Of a DNA stretch of 64,000 nucleotides, positions 18,178-26,333 are shown piece by piece. The translations under genes were made by a program, and so were the position numbers. Source of the stretch: Vermiculatibacterium agrestimuris (GTDB lineage: Bacteria > Bacillota > Clostridia > Oscillospirales > Oscillospiraceae); NCBI RefSeq assembly GCF_943193085.1, contig NZ_CALPCU010000011.1, forward strand, positions 1 to 64,000. Direction: 5' to 3'. Below the pieces are notes generated by a model. It saw only the letters and a program-made list of their open reading frames with translations, was not told the DNA's origin and did not search any database. Every line of letters starts with the position of its first letter. Position 1 is the stretch's first letter.

Positions 18178-19362
18178 ATGGAACATATTGACGCCATTCG
18201 CCGCTATATTGACGCCCACCGCCAGGAGATGCTGGATCTGTGGCGGGACTTGGTGAACACCGAGAGCGGCCCGGCCCAAAAGGAGGGCGTTGGAGCGGTG
18301 TGCCGCCGTCTCTGTGCCGAGCTGGAGGCCATGCGGGTACATACCCGGCCTGTGCCCATGGAGGACGGCTCCCAGGTGCTGGTGGCGGACTGGGACAATG
18401 GCGGCGAGGAGGCCCCCGTCCTGCTCATCGGCCATATGGACACCGTCTTCCAGCCGGGAGCCGCCACGAAGAATCCTTTCCGCATCGATCCCGACGGCAC
18501 CGCCCACGGCCCCGGAGTCCTGGATATGAAGGCGGGGCTGGTCATTGCCCTGTACGCGGTGAAGGCCCTTCAAAGCGTCGGCTGGGCAGGGCGAAACGTC
18601 CGCTTCCTCTTTGCCGGGGACGAGGAGACCGCCCACAAGAACTCCGACGCCAAGGCGGTCATGGCCCGGGAGGCCCGGGGCTGCGCCGCCGCTTTCAATT
18701 TTGAAACGGGCTATCTGGATGACGGCATTGTGGTGGGCCGCCGGGGCGCCGCCATCGTCAACTTTCACATTGCCGGCGTTTCAGCCCACTCGGGCATCGA
18801 GCCGGAGAAGGGCCGCTCGGCGATCCTGGAGGCGTCCCACCGGATCATCGCCCTGGAGGCTCTCAACGATCTTCCCAGGAGCAAACTGATCAACTGCGGG
18901 GTCATCACCGGTGGGGAGAGCTCCAATACGGTGCCGGACAGCTGCACCATCACCGCCTCCCTCCGGTTCCCCACCATTGCCATAAAGGAGGAGCTGCTGG
19001 AGGATTGCCGCCGGATCATGGAGGCCCCCTCCACAGTTCCGGACACCACCGCGACGATGCGGGTGGGGGGCGTATTTGACCCCATGGAGCATACGCAGGG
19101 CGTTCAAAAGCTCTACGAGCTGGTGGAGGAGACTGCCCGGGAGATCGGCTATGGCCCCGTCCATCCCTTTGAGGTCAGCGGAGCCTCTGATTCCTCCATC
19201 TCGGTGAACGAGGGGGTGCCCACGGTCTGCGCTATGGGCGTTCGAGGCGCCTTCAACCACACCGAGCGGGAATACGCGGTGGTGGAATCCCTGTTCCAGC
19301 GTACCCTTTTGGCTGCCGCCTGCATCATTCGCGTGCAGGAGAAACCGTGTCGGGAAGGGTGA
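18178..19362 (+). CDS. M20-family metallopeptidase, second of a tandem pair
   Basis: A 394-residue paralogue of the gene just upstream. Long stretches are almost identical (YIDAHRQEMLDLWRDLVNTE, RSKLINCG versus RGKLINCG), so the pair arose by tandem duplication and then diverged. All zinc ligands are kept: H86 and D88 (GHMDTVF), VLDMKAG, AGDEET, NFETGYLDDG, FNHTERE. The last 38 bases run over the end of the opposite-strand regulator gene, and the C-terminal extension (QEKPCREG) is encoded in that overlap. The pair probably acts on related substrates with different side-chain preference. Confidence 0.9.
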   Translation: MEHIDAIRRYIDAHRQEMLDLWRDLVNTESGPAQKEGVGAVCRRLCAELEAMRVHTRPVPMEDGSQVLVADWDNGGEEAPVLLIGHMDTVFQPGAATKNPFRIDPDGTAHGPGVLDMKAGLVIALYAVKALQSVGWAGRNVRFLFAGDEETAHKNSDAKAVMAREARGCAAAFNFETGYLDDGIVVGRRGAAIVNFHIAGVSAHSGIEPEKGRSAILEASHRIIALEALNDLPRSKLINCGVITGGESSNTVPDSCTITASLRFPTIAIKEELLEDCRRIMEAPSTVPDTTATMRVGGVFDPMEHTQGVQKLYELVEETAREIGYGPVHPFEVSGASDSSISVNEGVPTVCAMGVRGAFNHTEREYAVVESLFQRTLLAAACIIRVQEKPCREG

Positions 19363-20650
19363 TCTTCATCACCCGGGCAGGGCGGCCCTTGCCGGCGGAA
19401 CGCTTATCCACCGTGGCCACATAGCCTGCCTCCTCCAGCTGGACGATGATGCGGTTGACGCTGCGGGAGGTGATGCCCAGCTTTTGGGACAGCTCCTCGG
19501 AGGTGGTCACGTTTCCGTCCCGGTTCAGGATAAAGGCCAGCCGGGCCAGAGTGCCGGCGCTGACCTTCAGCTGCCGGGCGAAGAAGGGACTGCGGCTGCT
19601 CTCCTCCGAAGAGAGGGAGGAGACCTCCGTCACCAACATGTCGTCCTCCACCAGATAGGAGCCGCTGCGGCGGTCTCGCTGCGCGGTGTTAAGGGCCATG
19701 TTGGCCCGGGACTTGGCCTCCAGCATGGTGCCGCCCACCCCCATACCCACCCAGACCTTGTAGTTGGAGGTGCGGCGGCCGAACTGGAGCAGATCCTGGT
19801 GGGCGCCGCTTTTCAGAAAGCCGTTGATGAGCATATCCCGGCTGGTGACGAGGAAGAACATCTCGGTGCCCTGCTCAAAGACAGCGGCGCCCATCCGCTG
19901 CGCCAGGCCGAACAGCCGCTCCTTAAACTCATTTTGGTAACGGACTTTTTCCCATTCACGAATGTCCAGGTTCCGTTCGTCGTCGAAGATATAGTCATAG
20001 CGTATGCCGATGACAGCCAGCTTGCCGTGGTTGCCCTGGGCGGAAAAGTGGCGGATCTGCAGCAGGTAGACCTGCTCCCGGATCATCTCCTCGGCGGGAT
20101 AGGTGCGGATGCAGGGGATCCCCTCCGCCTGCAGGGGCGCCTGGACGTGCTCCATACTGGTGAAACATACTGAGCTCAACCCCTGGCGGAAGCAGCTGCG
20201 GTGAAATTCCAGCAGCTTGCTCTCATAGCCAGGGGTTTCAAAATCATGGGGGGCCTGGTAGAAGGTCGTGTCCACAATGCCCACATCTTTCAGCACTTCG
20301 GCCAAAAGCTCGGGGCTGTAACGGTCTACGCTGATGCCCTTTCCCTTCAGGTCACTGCCGCAGATGGTGGTGGCCTCCAAAAAGGCCTGAAGGGCGGCGG
20401 TGCGGCTGTGGGGCAGATAGCCCCAGGGGATGGTAGGGGAGAGGCGCTTGCGGGTGTAGGCGTAGTTGGTGGGGCCGGAAAAGAGAATGGCGTCCACGTC
20501 CTTTTCCCGCTGGAACCGGGCGGCCAACTCCACTGTTTCCTCGTAGAATTCCGTGCAGGAATAGACCGTCTGAACGTCGGTGATATCCCGCTCCAAAACC
20601 TTTCGGATGAAACTGACCGTGGTCTCCGGCCCGATGATGCCAAGCTTCAT
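19325..20650 (-). CDS. Three-part transcriptional regulator with C-terminal winged helix
   Basis: A 441-residue cytoplasmic regulator. Residues about 1-190 read like an alpha/beta ligand-binding domain (MKLGIIGPETTVSFIRKVLE, ILFSGPTNYAYTRK). Residues about 205-345 resemble a nucleotide-cyclase/GGDEF-like fold (KLAVIGIRYDYIFDDERN, VWVGMGVGGTMLEAKSRAN) but I see no intact catalytic GGDEF motif. The C-terminus is a winged HTH (VTTSEELSQKLGITSRSVNR, IIVQLEEAGYVATVDKRSAG). It sits between two peptidase pairs and points away from the second pair, so it probably controls the island in response to a peptide or amino acid. I know no named homologue. Confidence 0.8.
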   Translation of the reverse strand: MKLGIIGPETTVSFIRKVLERDITDVQTVYSCTEFYEETVELAARFQREKDVDAILFSGPTNYAYTRKRLSPTIPWGYLPHSRTAALQAFLEATTICGSDLKGKGISVDRYSPELLAEVLKDVGIVDTTFYQAPHDFETPGYESKLLEFHRSCFRQGLSSVCFTSMEHVQAPLQAEGIPCIRTYPAEEMIREQVYLLQIRHFSAQGNHGKLAVIGIRYDYIFDDERNLDIREWEKVRYQNEFKERLFGLAQRMGAAVFEQGTEMFFLVTSRDMLINGFLKSGAHQDLLQFGRRTSNYKVWVGMGVGGTMLEAKSRANMALNTAQRDRRSGSYLVEDDMLVTEVSSLSSEESSRSPFFARQLKVSAGTLARLAFILNRDGNVTTSEELSQKLGITSRSVNRIIVQLEEAGYVATVDKRSAGKGRPARVMKITLPDTVSPARE

Positions 20651-20668
20651 AGGTTTGCCCTCCCTTTA

Positions 20669-20727
20669 TTTCGGACACAATTTTCGTTTTCGGACATTAT
20701 TTTACACCTATTAAAGACGCTTCGCAA
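20669..20727 (-). promoter_or_regulatory. Regulator promoter with two direct repeats at the start site
   Basis: On the minus strand TTGCGA (20727-20722) and TAAAAT (20704-20699) are 17 bases apart. Just downstream are two copies of TGTCCGAAA, seen on the plus strand as TTTCGGACA at 20669-20677 and 20688-20696, 19 bases apart and so on the same DNA face. Their position over the start site fits autorepression by the winged-helix regulator. Confidence 0.55.
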
Positions 20728-20793
20728 GTGATATCGTATTAAAAGCATCAGGATTGCTGTTTTGAACGGCTTTATATGGATCAAGAGCAAAAT

Positions 20794-20814
20794 TTTTATT
20801 GTTTCACAATAAAA
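20794..20814. promoter_or_regulatory. Perfect inverted repeat in front of the peptidase-T-like pair
   Basis: TTTTATTGT (20794-20802) and ACAATAAAA (20806-20814) are perfect 9-bp arms around a TTC loop, 66 bases before the next start codon. It is AT-rich against the local background. It could be an operator for the adjacent regulator or another factor. I could not place a convincing -35/-10 pair beside it. Confidence 0.45.
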
Positions 20815-20879
20815 GGGATCGGTTCGTCTGCGACGAAGCGATCCACAAAGAGACCTGGGAACGGATCAGGAGGGACGAC

Positions 20880-22013
20880 ATGAGAAACGAGAGGATGTAT
20901 CAAGAGTTTTTGGAGCTGGTGCAAACGGATTCCGCCTCCGGCAAGGAGGACGCCGTGGCCGCTAAGCTCACCCGGAAGCTGGAGGAGCTTGGCTTTACCG
21001 TCACCATGGATGACGCCGGCCCGAAGTTCGGCGGGGTGTGCGGCAATCTCATCGCCATTCGTGAGGGGGAGCTGCCCGGCGCGCTGATGCTCTCCTCCCA
21101 CATGGATCGTGTCCCCAACGGGTTTGGCATCCAGCCGGTGGAGCGGGACGGCGTTCTCTACTCCGACGGCACCACCGTCCTGGCCGCCGATGACATCTCC
21201 GGTGTGTGCGCTATTCTGGAGGGCCTGCGCCGGGTCATCGCCTCGGGCAAGCCCCTGCCCCGGCTGGAAGTCCTGTTCACCATTCAGGAGGAGCTGTGCC
21301 TGGGCGGCGCCAAGGTCATGGATCCCAGCCCGCTGAAGGCCCATATCGGCTATATCTTCGACTCCCCCGGCGGTGCGGGCCGGTTCATCAACGGCGCCCC
21401 CGGCCGGTACATCCTGAAGGCGGAGATCTTCGGCAAGCCCGCCCATGCCGGCAATGAGCCGGAGAAGGGCATTGACGCGGCCAAGACCATGGCCGACATT
21501 ATTTCCACCCTGCGTCAGGGCCGGCTGGACGAGATCACCACCTCCAACTTCCCCCATCTGGAGTCGGGCACCGGGGCGGCCAACATCAATGTGGTCTGCG
21601 ACCACGCCCTCATTGAGGGGGAGGCCCGCAGCCGGGATCTGCAGCGGCTGCTGGACTATGTGGCGTACTTCCGCACCCACTGCCAGAAGGTGGCCGATGA
21701 GCACGGCGCCCGCATTGAGATCACCACGGAGGAGAATTTCCTGCCCTTCTATACCCCCGAGGACGACCCCGCCCTGGTCACGGCCAAAAAGGCCTGTGAG
21801 AAGCTGGGTCTGCCTTTCCAGACCGCGGTGCTGGGCGGCGCCTTTGACGGCAATATCCACAACGCCCGGGGCATGGACTGCATCGGTGTGGCCACCGGTT
21901 ACTCCAAGAACCACACCACCAGCGAGCAGCTGGTGCTGGAGGACTTCTTCCAGTCCGGCGAACTGTGCGTGGCCCTTATTGAGACCTTCGCCGAGAGTCT
22001 GAAGAGCAAGTAA
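20880..22013 (+). CDS. Peptidase-T-like M20 metallopeptidase, first of a tandem pair
   Basis: A 377-residue di-zinc peptidase of the PepT-like branch of M20, predicted cytoplasmic. H74 and D76 lie in SSHMDRVPNG; further motifs are DGTTVLAADDISG (bridging Asp), TIQEELCLGG (catalytic Glu pair), FDSPGGAGRF, GKPAHAGNEPEKGID and the terminal His in KNHTTSEQL. The frame is open to 20799, but AGGAGGG at 20867-20874 marks ATG 20880 as the start. Canonical PepT is about 410 residues, so this is the shorter PepT-like type. It would remove N-terminal residues from small peptides. A paralogue follows 34 bases later. Confidence 0.88.
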   Translation: MRNERMYQEFLELVQTDSASGKEDAVAAKLTRKLEELGFTVTMDDAGPKFGGVCGNLIAIREGELPGALMLSSHMDRVPNGFGIQPVERDGVLYSDGTTVLAADDISGVCAILEGLRRVIASGKPLPRLEVLFTIQEELCLGGAKVMDPSPLKAHIGYIFDSPGGAGRFINGAPGRYILKAEIFGKPAHAGNEPEKGIDAAKTMADIISTLRQGRLDEITTSNFPHLESGTGAANINVVCDHALIEGEARSRDLQRLLDYVAYFRTHCQKVADEHGARIEITTEENFLPFYTPEDDPALVTAKKACEKLGLPFQTAVLGGAFDGNIHNARGMDCIGVATGYSKNHTTSEQLVLEDFFQSGELCVALIETFAESLKSK

Positions 22014-22047
22014 GCGATCCCCCCACTAAAAAAAAGGAGGTTTTACC

Positions 22048-23178
22048 ATGAGGAACGAAGCAATGCTGAAGGACTTTATGGAGCTGGTGACTACTGACGC
22101 CGTTTCCGGCCAGGAGGACAAGGTGGCCGATATTCTGGTCAAGAAGCTGGAGGCTCTGGGCTTCACCGTGACCCGGGACGACGCGGGGCCCAAGCTGGGC
22201 GGCAACTGCGGCAACGTCATCGGGATCCGGGAGGGTGAGCTGGACGGCGCGCTGCTGTTCTCCTCCCATATGGATCGTATGCCCAACGGCTTTGGGATCA
22301 AGCCGGTGGAAAAGGACGGGGTTCTCTACTCCGACGGTACCACCATCCTGGCCGCCGACGACCTGGCTGGCGTGTGCGGTATCCTGGAGAGCTTCCGCCA
22401 GGCAATCGCCTCTGGCAAGCCTCTGCCCCGGCTGGAGGTGGTCTTCACCGTGCAGGAGGAGCCCGGCGTTTGGGGCTCCCGAGCCGACGTGCTGGACACC
22501 TCTGTGTTCCAGGCCAAGATGGGCTATGTCTTTGACGCCACCGGCGATGTTGGCCGGTTCGTGGTCAAGGGCCCCGGCCGGTACACCATCGACGTGGAGC
22601 TCACCGGCAAGCCTGCCCACGCCGGGGCGGATCCGGAGAAGGGCATCGACGCGGCCAAGGCTATGGGCGAGATGCTCTTTACCCTGAAGACCGGCCGACT
22701 GGACTTCGAGACCGTATCCAACTTCCCCATCGTCCACGGCATCACCGCCCGGAACTCTGTGTGCGACAGCGCCGGGTTCAAGGGCGAGGCCCGCAGCCGG
22801 GATCCCGAGAAGCTGGAGAAGTATATGAAGTACTTCGACGAGCACTGCCGCAAGATCGCCGCCGAGCGCAATGTGGGCATCGAGATCGTCACCGAGCTGA
22901 GCTATCCCCCTCTGAACATCACGGAGGACGAGCCGGTGCTGCTCCTGGCCAAGGCCGCCTGCGAGAAGCTGGGCCTTACGTTCAACCCCGAGGCCGGCGG
23001 CGGCGGAATGGACGCCAACAACCTCACCGGCCGGGGCATCCGCTGCATCGGCTGCGGCTGCGGCTACGCCAAGAACCACACCCGGGATGAGTACCTGGTG
23101 CTGGAGGAGTTTTTCAAGCTGGGCCAGTTGGGCACCACCCTCATCGAGCTCTTTGCCCAGCAGTGCAAGGCGAAATAA
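22048..23178 (+). CDS. Peptidase-T-like M20 metallopeptidase, second of a tandem pair
   Basis: A 376-residue paralogue of the preceding gene with the same start (MRNEAMLKDFMELVTTDAVS) and the same metal sites: H74 and D76 (SSHMDRMPNG), DGTTILAADDLAG, TVQEEPGVWG, FDATGDVGRF, GKPAHAGADPEKGID, KNHTRDEYL. The segment after the catalytic Glu pair differs (EEPGVWG against EELCLGG), which is next to the active site and may change specificity. AAAAGGAGG precedes the ATG. It is followed by the transporter gene with 93 bases between, so peptidases and transporter probably form one operon. Confidence 0.88.
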   Translation: MRNEAMLKDFMELVTTDAVSGQEDKVADILVKKLEALGFTVTRDDAGPKLGGNCGNVIGIREGELDGALLFSSHMDRMPNGFGIKPVEKDGVLYSDGTTILAADDLAGVCGILESFRQAIASGKPLPRLEVVFTVQEEPGVWGSRADVLDTSVFQAKMGYVFDATGDVGRFVVKGPGRYTIDVELTGKPAHAGADPEKGIDAAKAMGEMLFTLKTGRLDFETVSNFPIVHGITARNSVCDSAGFKGEARSRDPEKLEKYMKYFDEHCRKIAAERNVGIEIVTELSYPPLNITEDEPVLLLAKAACEKLGLTFNPEAGGGGMDANNLTGRGIRCIGCGCGYAKNHTRDEYLVLEEFFKLGQLGTTLIELFAQQCKAK

Positions 23179-23271
23179 GTCCGTTTCCATTCCTTTGGTT
23201 TTTACCGCCTGTTTTGAGAGAGGGCAGGCGGCGAAAATAGAAAAAACTGTGTGTAAAATGGAGGTACAAAA

Positions 23272-24480
23272 ATGTCACAGTATCAAGCAGTATTCCTGAT
23301 CCTGCTCATCTTCTTCGCAGGCGACCTGATCGGCGCGCTCACCAAAGCCAAGATCTCTTCCATGTTCGTCATTATGATGGGCTTCCTTGTCCTGTTTATG
23401 ACCGGAGCCTATCCCGCCGACATCATGACCACTTCCGGCTTTGCCGCGGTGGCGTCTCTCGGCCAGTATTTCCTGCTGTTCAACATGGGCACCACCGTTG
23501 ACATTCCCCAGCTCAAGCGGGAGTGGCGCACCGTGGTGGGCGCTATGATCGGCATGGCCGCTGCCGTTGTGGGCTGCGCCGTGGCCATCCCCATCATCGG
23601 CAAGGACTTTGCCCTGGCCGCCGCCCCCGTCGTCAACGGCGGCATCGTGGCCACCACTACTATGGTCAAAGCCTGTGAGGAGGCATCCCTTCCCGCCGCC
23701 GCGGGTCTGGCCACCTTTATCTACGCCGTGCAGAAGTTCGTGGGCACTCTGCCCGCCTCCAACTGCGGCCTGGGCGTGGCCAACAAGCTGGTGGAGGAGC
23801 TGCGGGCCAAGCACGCCGCCGACCCCAACTACAGCTGGTATAACGAGCAGTCCGGCGAGTCCGGCACCGCCAAGAAGGCCCCCTTCTGGCAGAGCATCAA
23901 AAAGTACTACACCACCTTCATCTGCCTGGCCATCGGCGCCGCTGCCATCGTCATCGCTGAGGTGGTGGCCGGCTTCTTCAAGGGCACGCCCCTGAGCTTC
24001 ATTAACATGTCCATCATGTGCATGGTGCTGGGCATCGTGGCCCGGAACACCGGCCTGGTGCCCCCCGCCATCATGGCCACCCAGGCCAAGGCCAACGGCT
24101 TCTTCTCCTTCCTGTCCCTGTGCACCATCATCCCCTCTCTCGCTAAGATCGACATCAGCATGATCCCCACCATCGGCTTCGCCACTGTGGTCATCTTCGT
24201 GCTGGTCATGGCCTTCACCTTCGTGGTCTTCTTCCTCACCCCCGCCTGGAAGGTGGTGGGCAGCAAGAAGCTGTCCATTGGTATCGCCATGTGCCAGATG
24301 ATCGGCTATCCCGGCACCGAGCTCATCGCCACTGAGATCACCAACGCCGTGGCCGAGACCGAGGAGGAGCGGGACGCTGTCACTGCCAAGATCCAGACCG
24401 CCTATGTTATCTCCGGCTTCACCTCCGTGACCATCCTCTCTGTGGTCATCGCGGGCGTTCTGGCCAACTTTATCGGCTGA
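23272..24480 (+). CDS. Polytopic transporter, possibly sodium/glutamate-symporter-like
   Basis: A 402-residue inner-membrane protein with about ten hydrophobic segments in two halves around a polar cytoplasmic loop (residues about 175-205, ELRAKHAADPNYSWYNEQSG). Gly/Thr-rich hairpin-like segments (VNGGIVATTTMVKACEE, ARNTGLVPPAIMATQAKAN) recall the re-entrant loops of ion-coupled symporters such as GltS. I cannot fix the family. Its place directly after peptidase genes and before gamma-glutamyltransferase suggests that it imports an acidic amino acid or a small peptide. Its reading frame ends just before a strong terminator (24511). Confidence 0.7.
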   Translation: MSQYQAVFLILLIFFAGDLIGALTKAKISSMFVIMMGFLVLFMTGAYPADIMTTSGFAAVASLGQYFLLFNMGTTVDIPQLKREWRTVVGAMIGMAAAVVGCAVAIPIIGKDFALAAAPVVNGGIVATTTMVKACEEASLPAAAGLATFIYAVQKFVGTLPASNCGLGVANKLVEELRAKHAADPNYSWYNEQSGESGTAKKAPFWQSIKKYYTTFICLAIGAAAIVIAEVVAGFFKGTPLSFINMSIMCMVLGIVARNTGLVPPAIMATQAKANGFFSFLSLCTIIPSLAKIDISMIPTIGFATVVIFVLVMAFTFVVFFLTPAWKVVGSKKLSIGIAMCQMIGYPGTELIATEITNAVAETEEERDAVTAKIQTAYVISGFTSVTILSVVIAGVLANFIG

Positions 24481-24510
24481 TCGAGTACATTCCTGATAAA
24501 CCGACCTGTA

Positions 24511-24555
24511 AGAAAGCCGGTTCTCCGGGGAGCCGGAGAACCGGCTTTCTTTTTC
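24511..24555 (+). terminator. Strong rho-independent terminator
   Basis: AGAAAGCCGGTTCTCC pairs perfectly with GGAGAACCGGCTTTCT around GGGGAGCC, followed by a T-tract. It ends the peptidase-transporter transcript and would reduce expression of the next gene to read-through unless another promoter exists. Confidence 0.9.
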
Positions 24556-24579
24556 TCTATCAAAGAAAGGAAGTTTTTC

Positions 24580-26208
24580 ATGCCTGAATTTAGTCCTCTT
24601 AAGTACTCCTATGCCTCTCACCGCAATGTGGTCTATGCCAAGAAGGGTATGACCGCCTCTACTTCTCCCGTTGCGTCCCAGGTGGGCATCGATGTGATGA
24701 AGGCGGGCGGCAACGCTATGGACGCCGCCATCGCCATGGCGGCTGTGCTTCCCCTGGTGGAGCCCACCGGCAACGGCCTGGGCTCCGATTGCTTTGCTCT
24801 GGTGTGGAGCGCTAAGGACAAGAAGCTCTTTGGCTTGGACGGCTCCGGCTATTCCCCCAAGGCCCTGTCTGCTGAGGAGGTGAAAAAGGCCGGGTATACC
24901 GCTGTGCCCATGGAGGGCTGGCTGTCCGTCATGGTGCCTGGCGCCCCCAGCGCCTGGGCTGAGCTGCGCCGCCGCTTCGGCACCAAGCCCATGACCGAGC
25001 TGCTGGCGCCCGCCATCGAGTATGCCCGCCAGGGCGCCTGCATCCCCGTCAATGTCTGGTACCAGTGGAAGGCGGAGGTCACCCGTATCGGCAATGCCGC
25101 CAAGCACGATCCCAAGCTCTTTGGCCCCTGGATGGAGCATTTCACCAAGAACGGCAAGATGTTCGAACCTGGTGAGACCTTCTATAATCCTGACTTTGCC
25201 GATACCCTGGAGTCCTTGGCTGCCAGCGACTGCGACAGCTACTACCAGGGGGATATCATGAAAAAGATCGTGGCCTTCTCCAAGGAGACTGGCGGCTTTT
25301 TCGAGGAGAGCGATTTCACCAGCTACAAGGCCCAGTGGGTGGATCCCATCTCCGTCAACTACAAGGGCTACGATGTGCTGGAGATGCCCCCCAATGGTCA
25401 CGGCATCACCGCCCTTATGGCTCTGAAGATGCTGGAGAAGATGGATTTGGGCGCCGACCGGGAGACCGCCGGGGCCTACCACAAGATGATCGAGACCACC
25501 AAGCTGGCCTTCGTGGACACCAAGAAGTTCGTGGCCGATCCCCGGTACATGAAGACCAAGGTGGCGGATATGCTTTCCGACCGCTATGCGGATGTGCGCC
25601 GGGCCCTCATCTCCGACACCGAGGCCCTCTATCCCGAGGCTGGTGATCCCTCCTGCGGCGGCACCGTCTACTTCTGCACGGCTGACGGCGAGGGTAACAT
25701 GGTCTCCTTCATTCAGTCCAACTACAACCGCTTTGGTTCCGGCATCCTAGTGCCCGGCACCGGCATCACCCTCCAGGATCGGGGGGCCAATTTCTCCATG
25801 GATCCGACCAGCGACAATTATTTGGAGGGTGGCAAGAAGGCTTACCACACCATCATACCCGGTTTCCTGGCCAAGGACGGCAAGCCTATCGGCCCCTTCG
25901 GCGTTATGGGTGGTTTCATGCAGCCTCAGGGCCACGTGCAGGTGGTGGTGAACACCATCGACTTCCACATGAACCCCCAGGAGGCTCTGGACGCTCCCCG
26001 GTTCCAGTGGGTGGGGGAGAAGAAGGTGCAGCTGGAGCGGGAGGTCAATCCCAGCATCGCCCAGCGTCTGGCGCAGATGGGTCACCAGATCGAGATCGTC
26101 AACACTAACATCGGTATGGGCCGGGGCGAGATCATCTGGCGTATGGACGATGGCACTCTCATCGGCGGCACAGAGCCCCGGGCCGACGGCACCATTGCTG
26201 CCTGGTAA
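24580..26208 (+). CDS. ggt: Gamma-glutamyltransferase-family Ntn hydrolase, cytoplasmic
   Basis: A 542-residue member of the GGT family (PF01019). These enzymes self-cleave and use the new N-terminal threonine to attack gamma-glutamyl bonds. The nucleophile is T362 in CGGTVYFCTADGEGNMVS, giving a large subunit of about 361 and a small one of about 181 residues. Substrate-site motifs are visible (GLGSDCFALVW near residue 65, GVMGGFMQPQGHVQV, GRGEIIWRMDDG). There is no signal peptide, unlike exported E. coli GGT, so it acts inside the cell on imported gamma-glutamyl compounds or resembles the YwrD-like branch. AAAGGAAG precedes the ATG. Confidence 0.9.
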   Translation: MPEFSPLKYSYASHRNVVYAKKGMTASTSPVASQVGIDVMKAGGNAMDAAIAMAAVLPLVEPTGNGLGSDCFALVWSAKDKKLFGLDGSGYSPKALSAEEVKKAGYTAVPMEGWLSVMVPGAPSAWAELRRRFGTKPMTELLAPAIEYARQGACIPVNVWYQWKAEVTRIGNAAKHDPKLFGPWMEHFTKNGKMFEPGETFYNPDFADTLESLAASDCDSYYQGDIMKKIVAFSKETGGFFEESDFTSYKAQWVDPISVNYKGYDVLEMPPNGHGITALMALKMLEKMDLGADRETAGAYHKMIETTKLAFVDTKKFVADPRYMKTKVADMLSDRYADVRRALISDTEALYPEAGDPSCGGTVYFCTADGEGNMVSFIQSNYNRFGSGILVPGTGITLQDRGANFSMDPTSDNYLEGGKKAYHTIIPGFLAKDGKPIGPFGVMGGFMQPQGHVQVVVNTIDFHMNPQEALDAPRFQWVGEKKVQLEREVNPSIAQRLAQMGHQIEIVNTNIGMGRGEIIWRMDDGTLIGGTEPRADGTIAAW

Positions 26209-26218
26209 TGGCGGCCAC

Positions 26219-26247
26219 TTGCAAACTCTTTGTATTTGTGCTATACT
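26219..26247 (+). promoter_or_regulatory. Promoter after ggt
   Basis: TTGCAA (26219-26224) and TATACT (26242-26247) with a 17-base spacer lie just past the ggt stop codon and point at the DUF1275 gene. Confidence 0.62.
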
Positions 26248-26263
26248 TTTCATTAACCCTAAA

Positions 26264-26297
26264 GTGGCCGCACACCTCCGGGCGTGCGGCCACCCTT
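26264..26297 (+). terminator. Hairpin between promoter and DUF1275 gene
   Basis: GTGGCCGCAC (26264-26273) and GTGCGGCCAC (26284-26293) pair perfectly, followed by CCTTTTATAG. It can terminate ggt read-through. Since it lies downstream of the 26219 promoter it could also attenuate the DUF1275 transcript. The T-run is short, so efficiency is uncertain. Confidence 0.6.
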
Positions 26298-26333
26298 TTA
26301 TAGAGGGCCTAGGAGAGACGGGAGGAAGCATCT

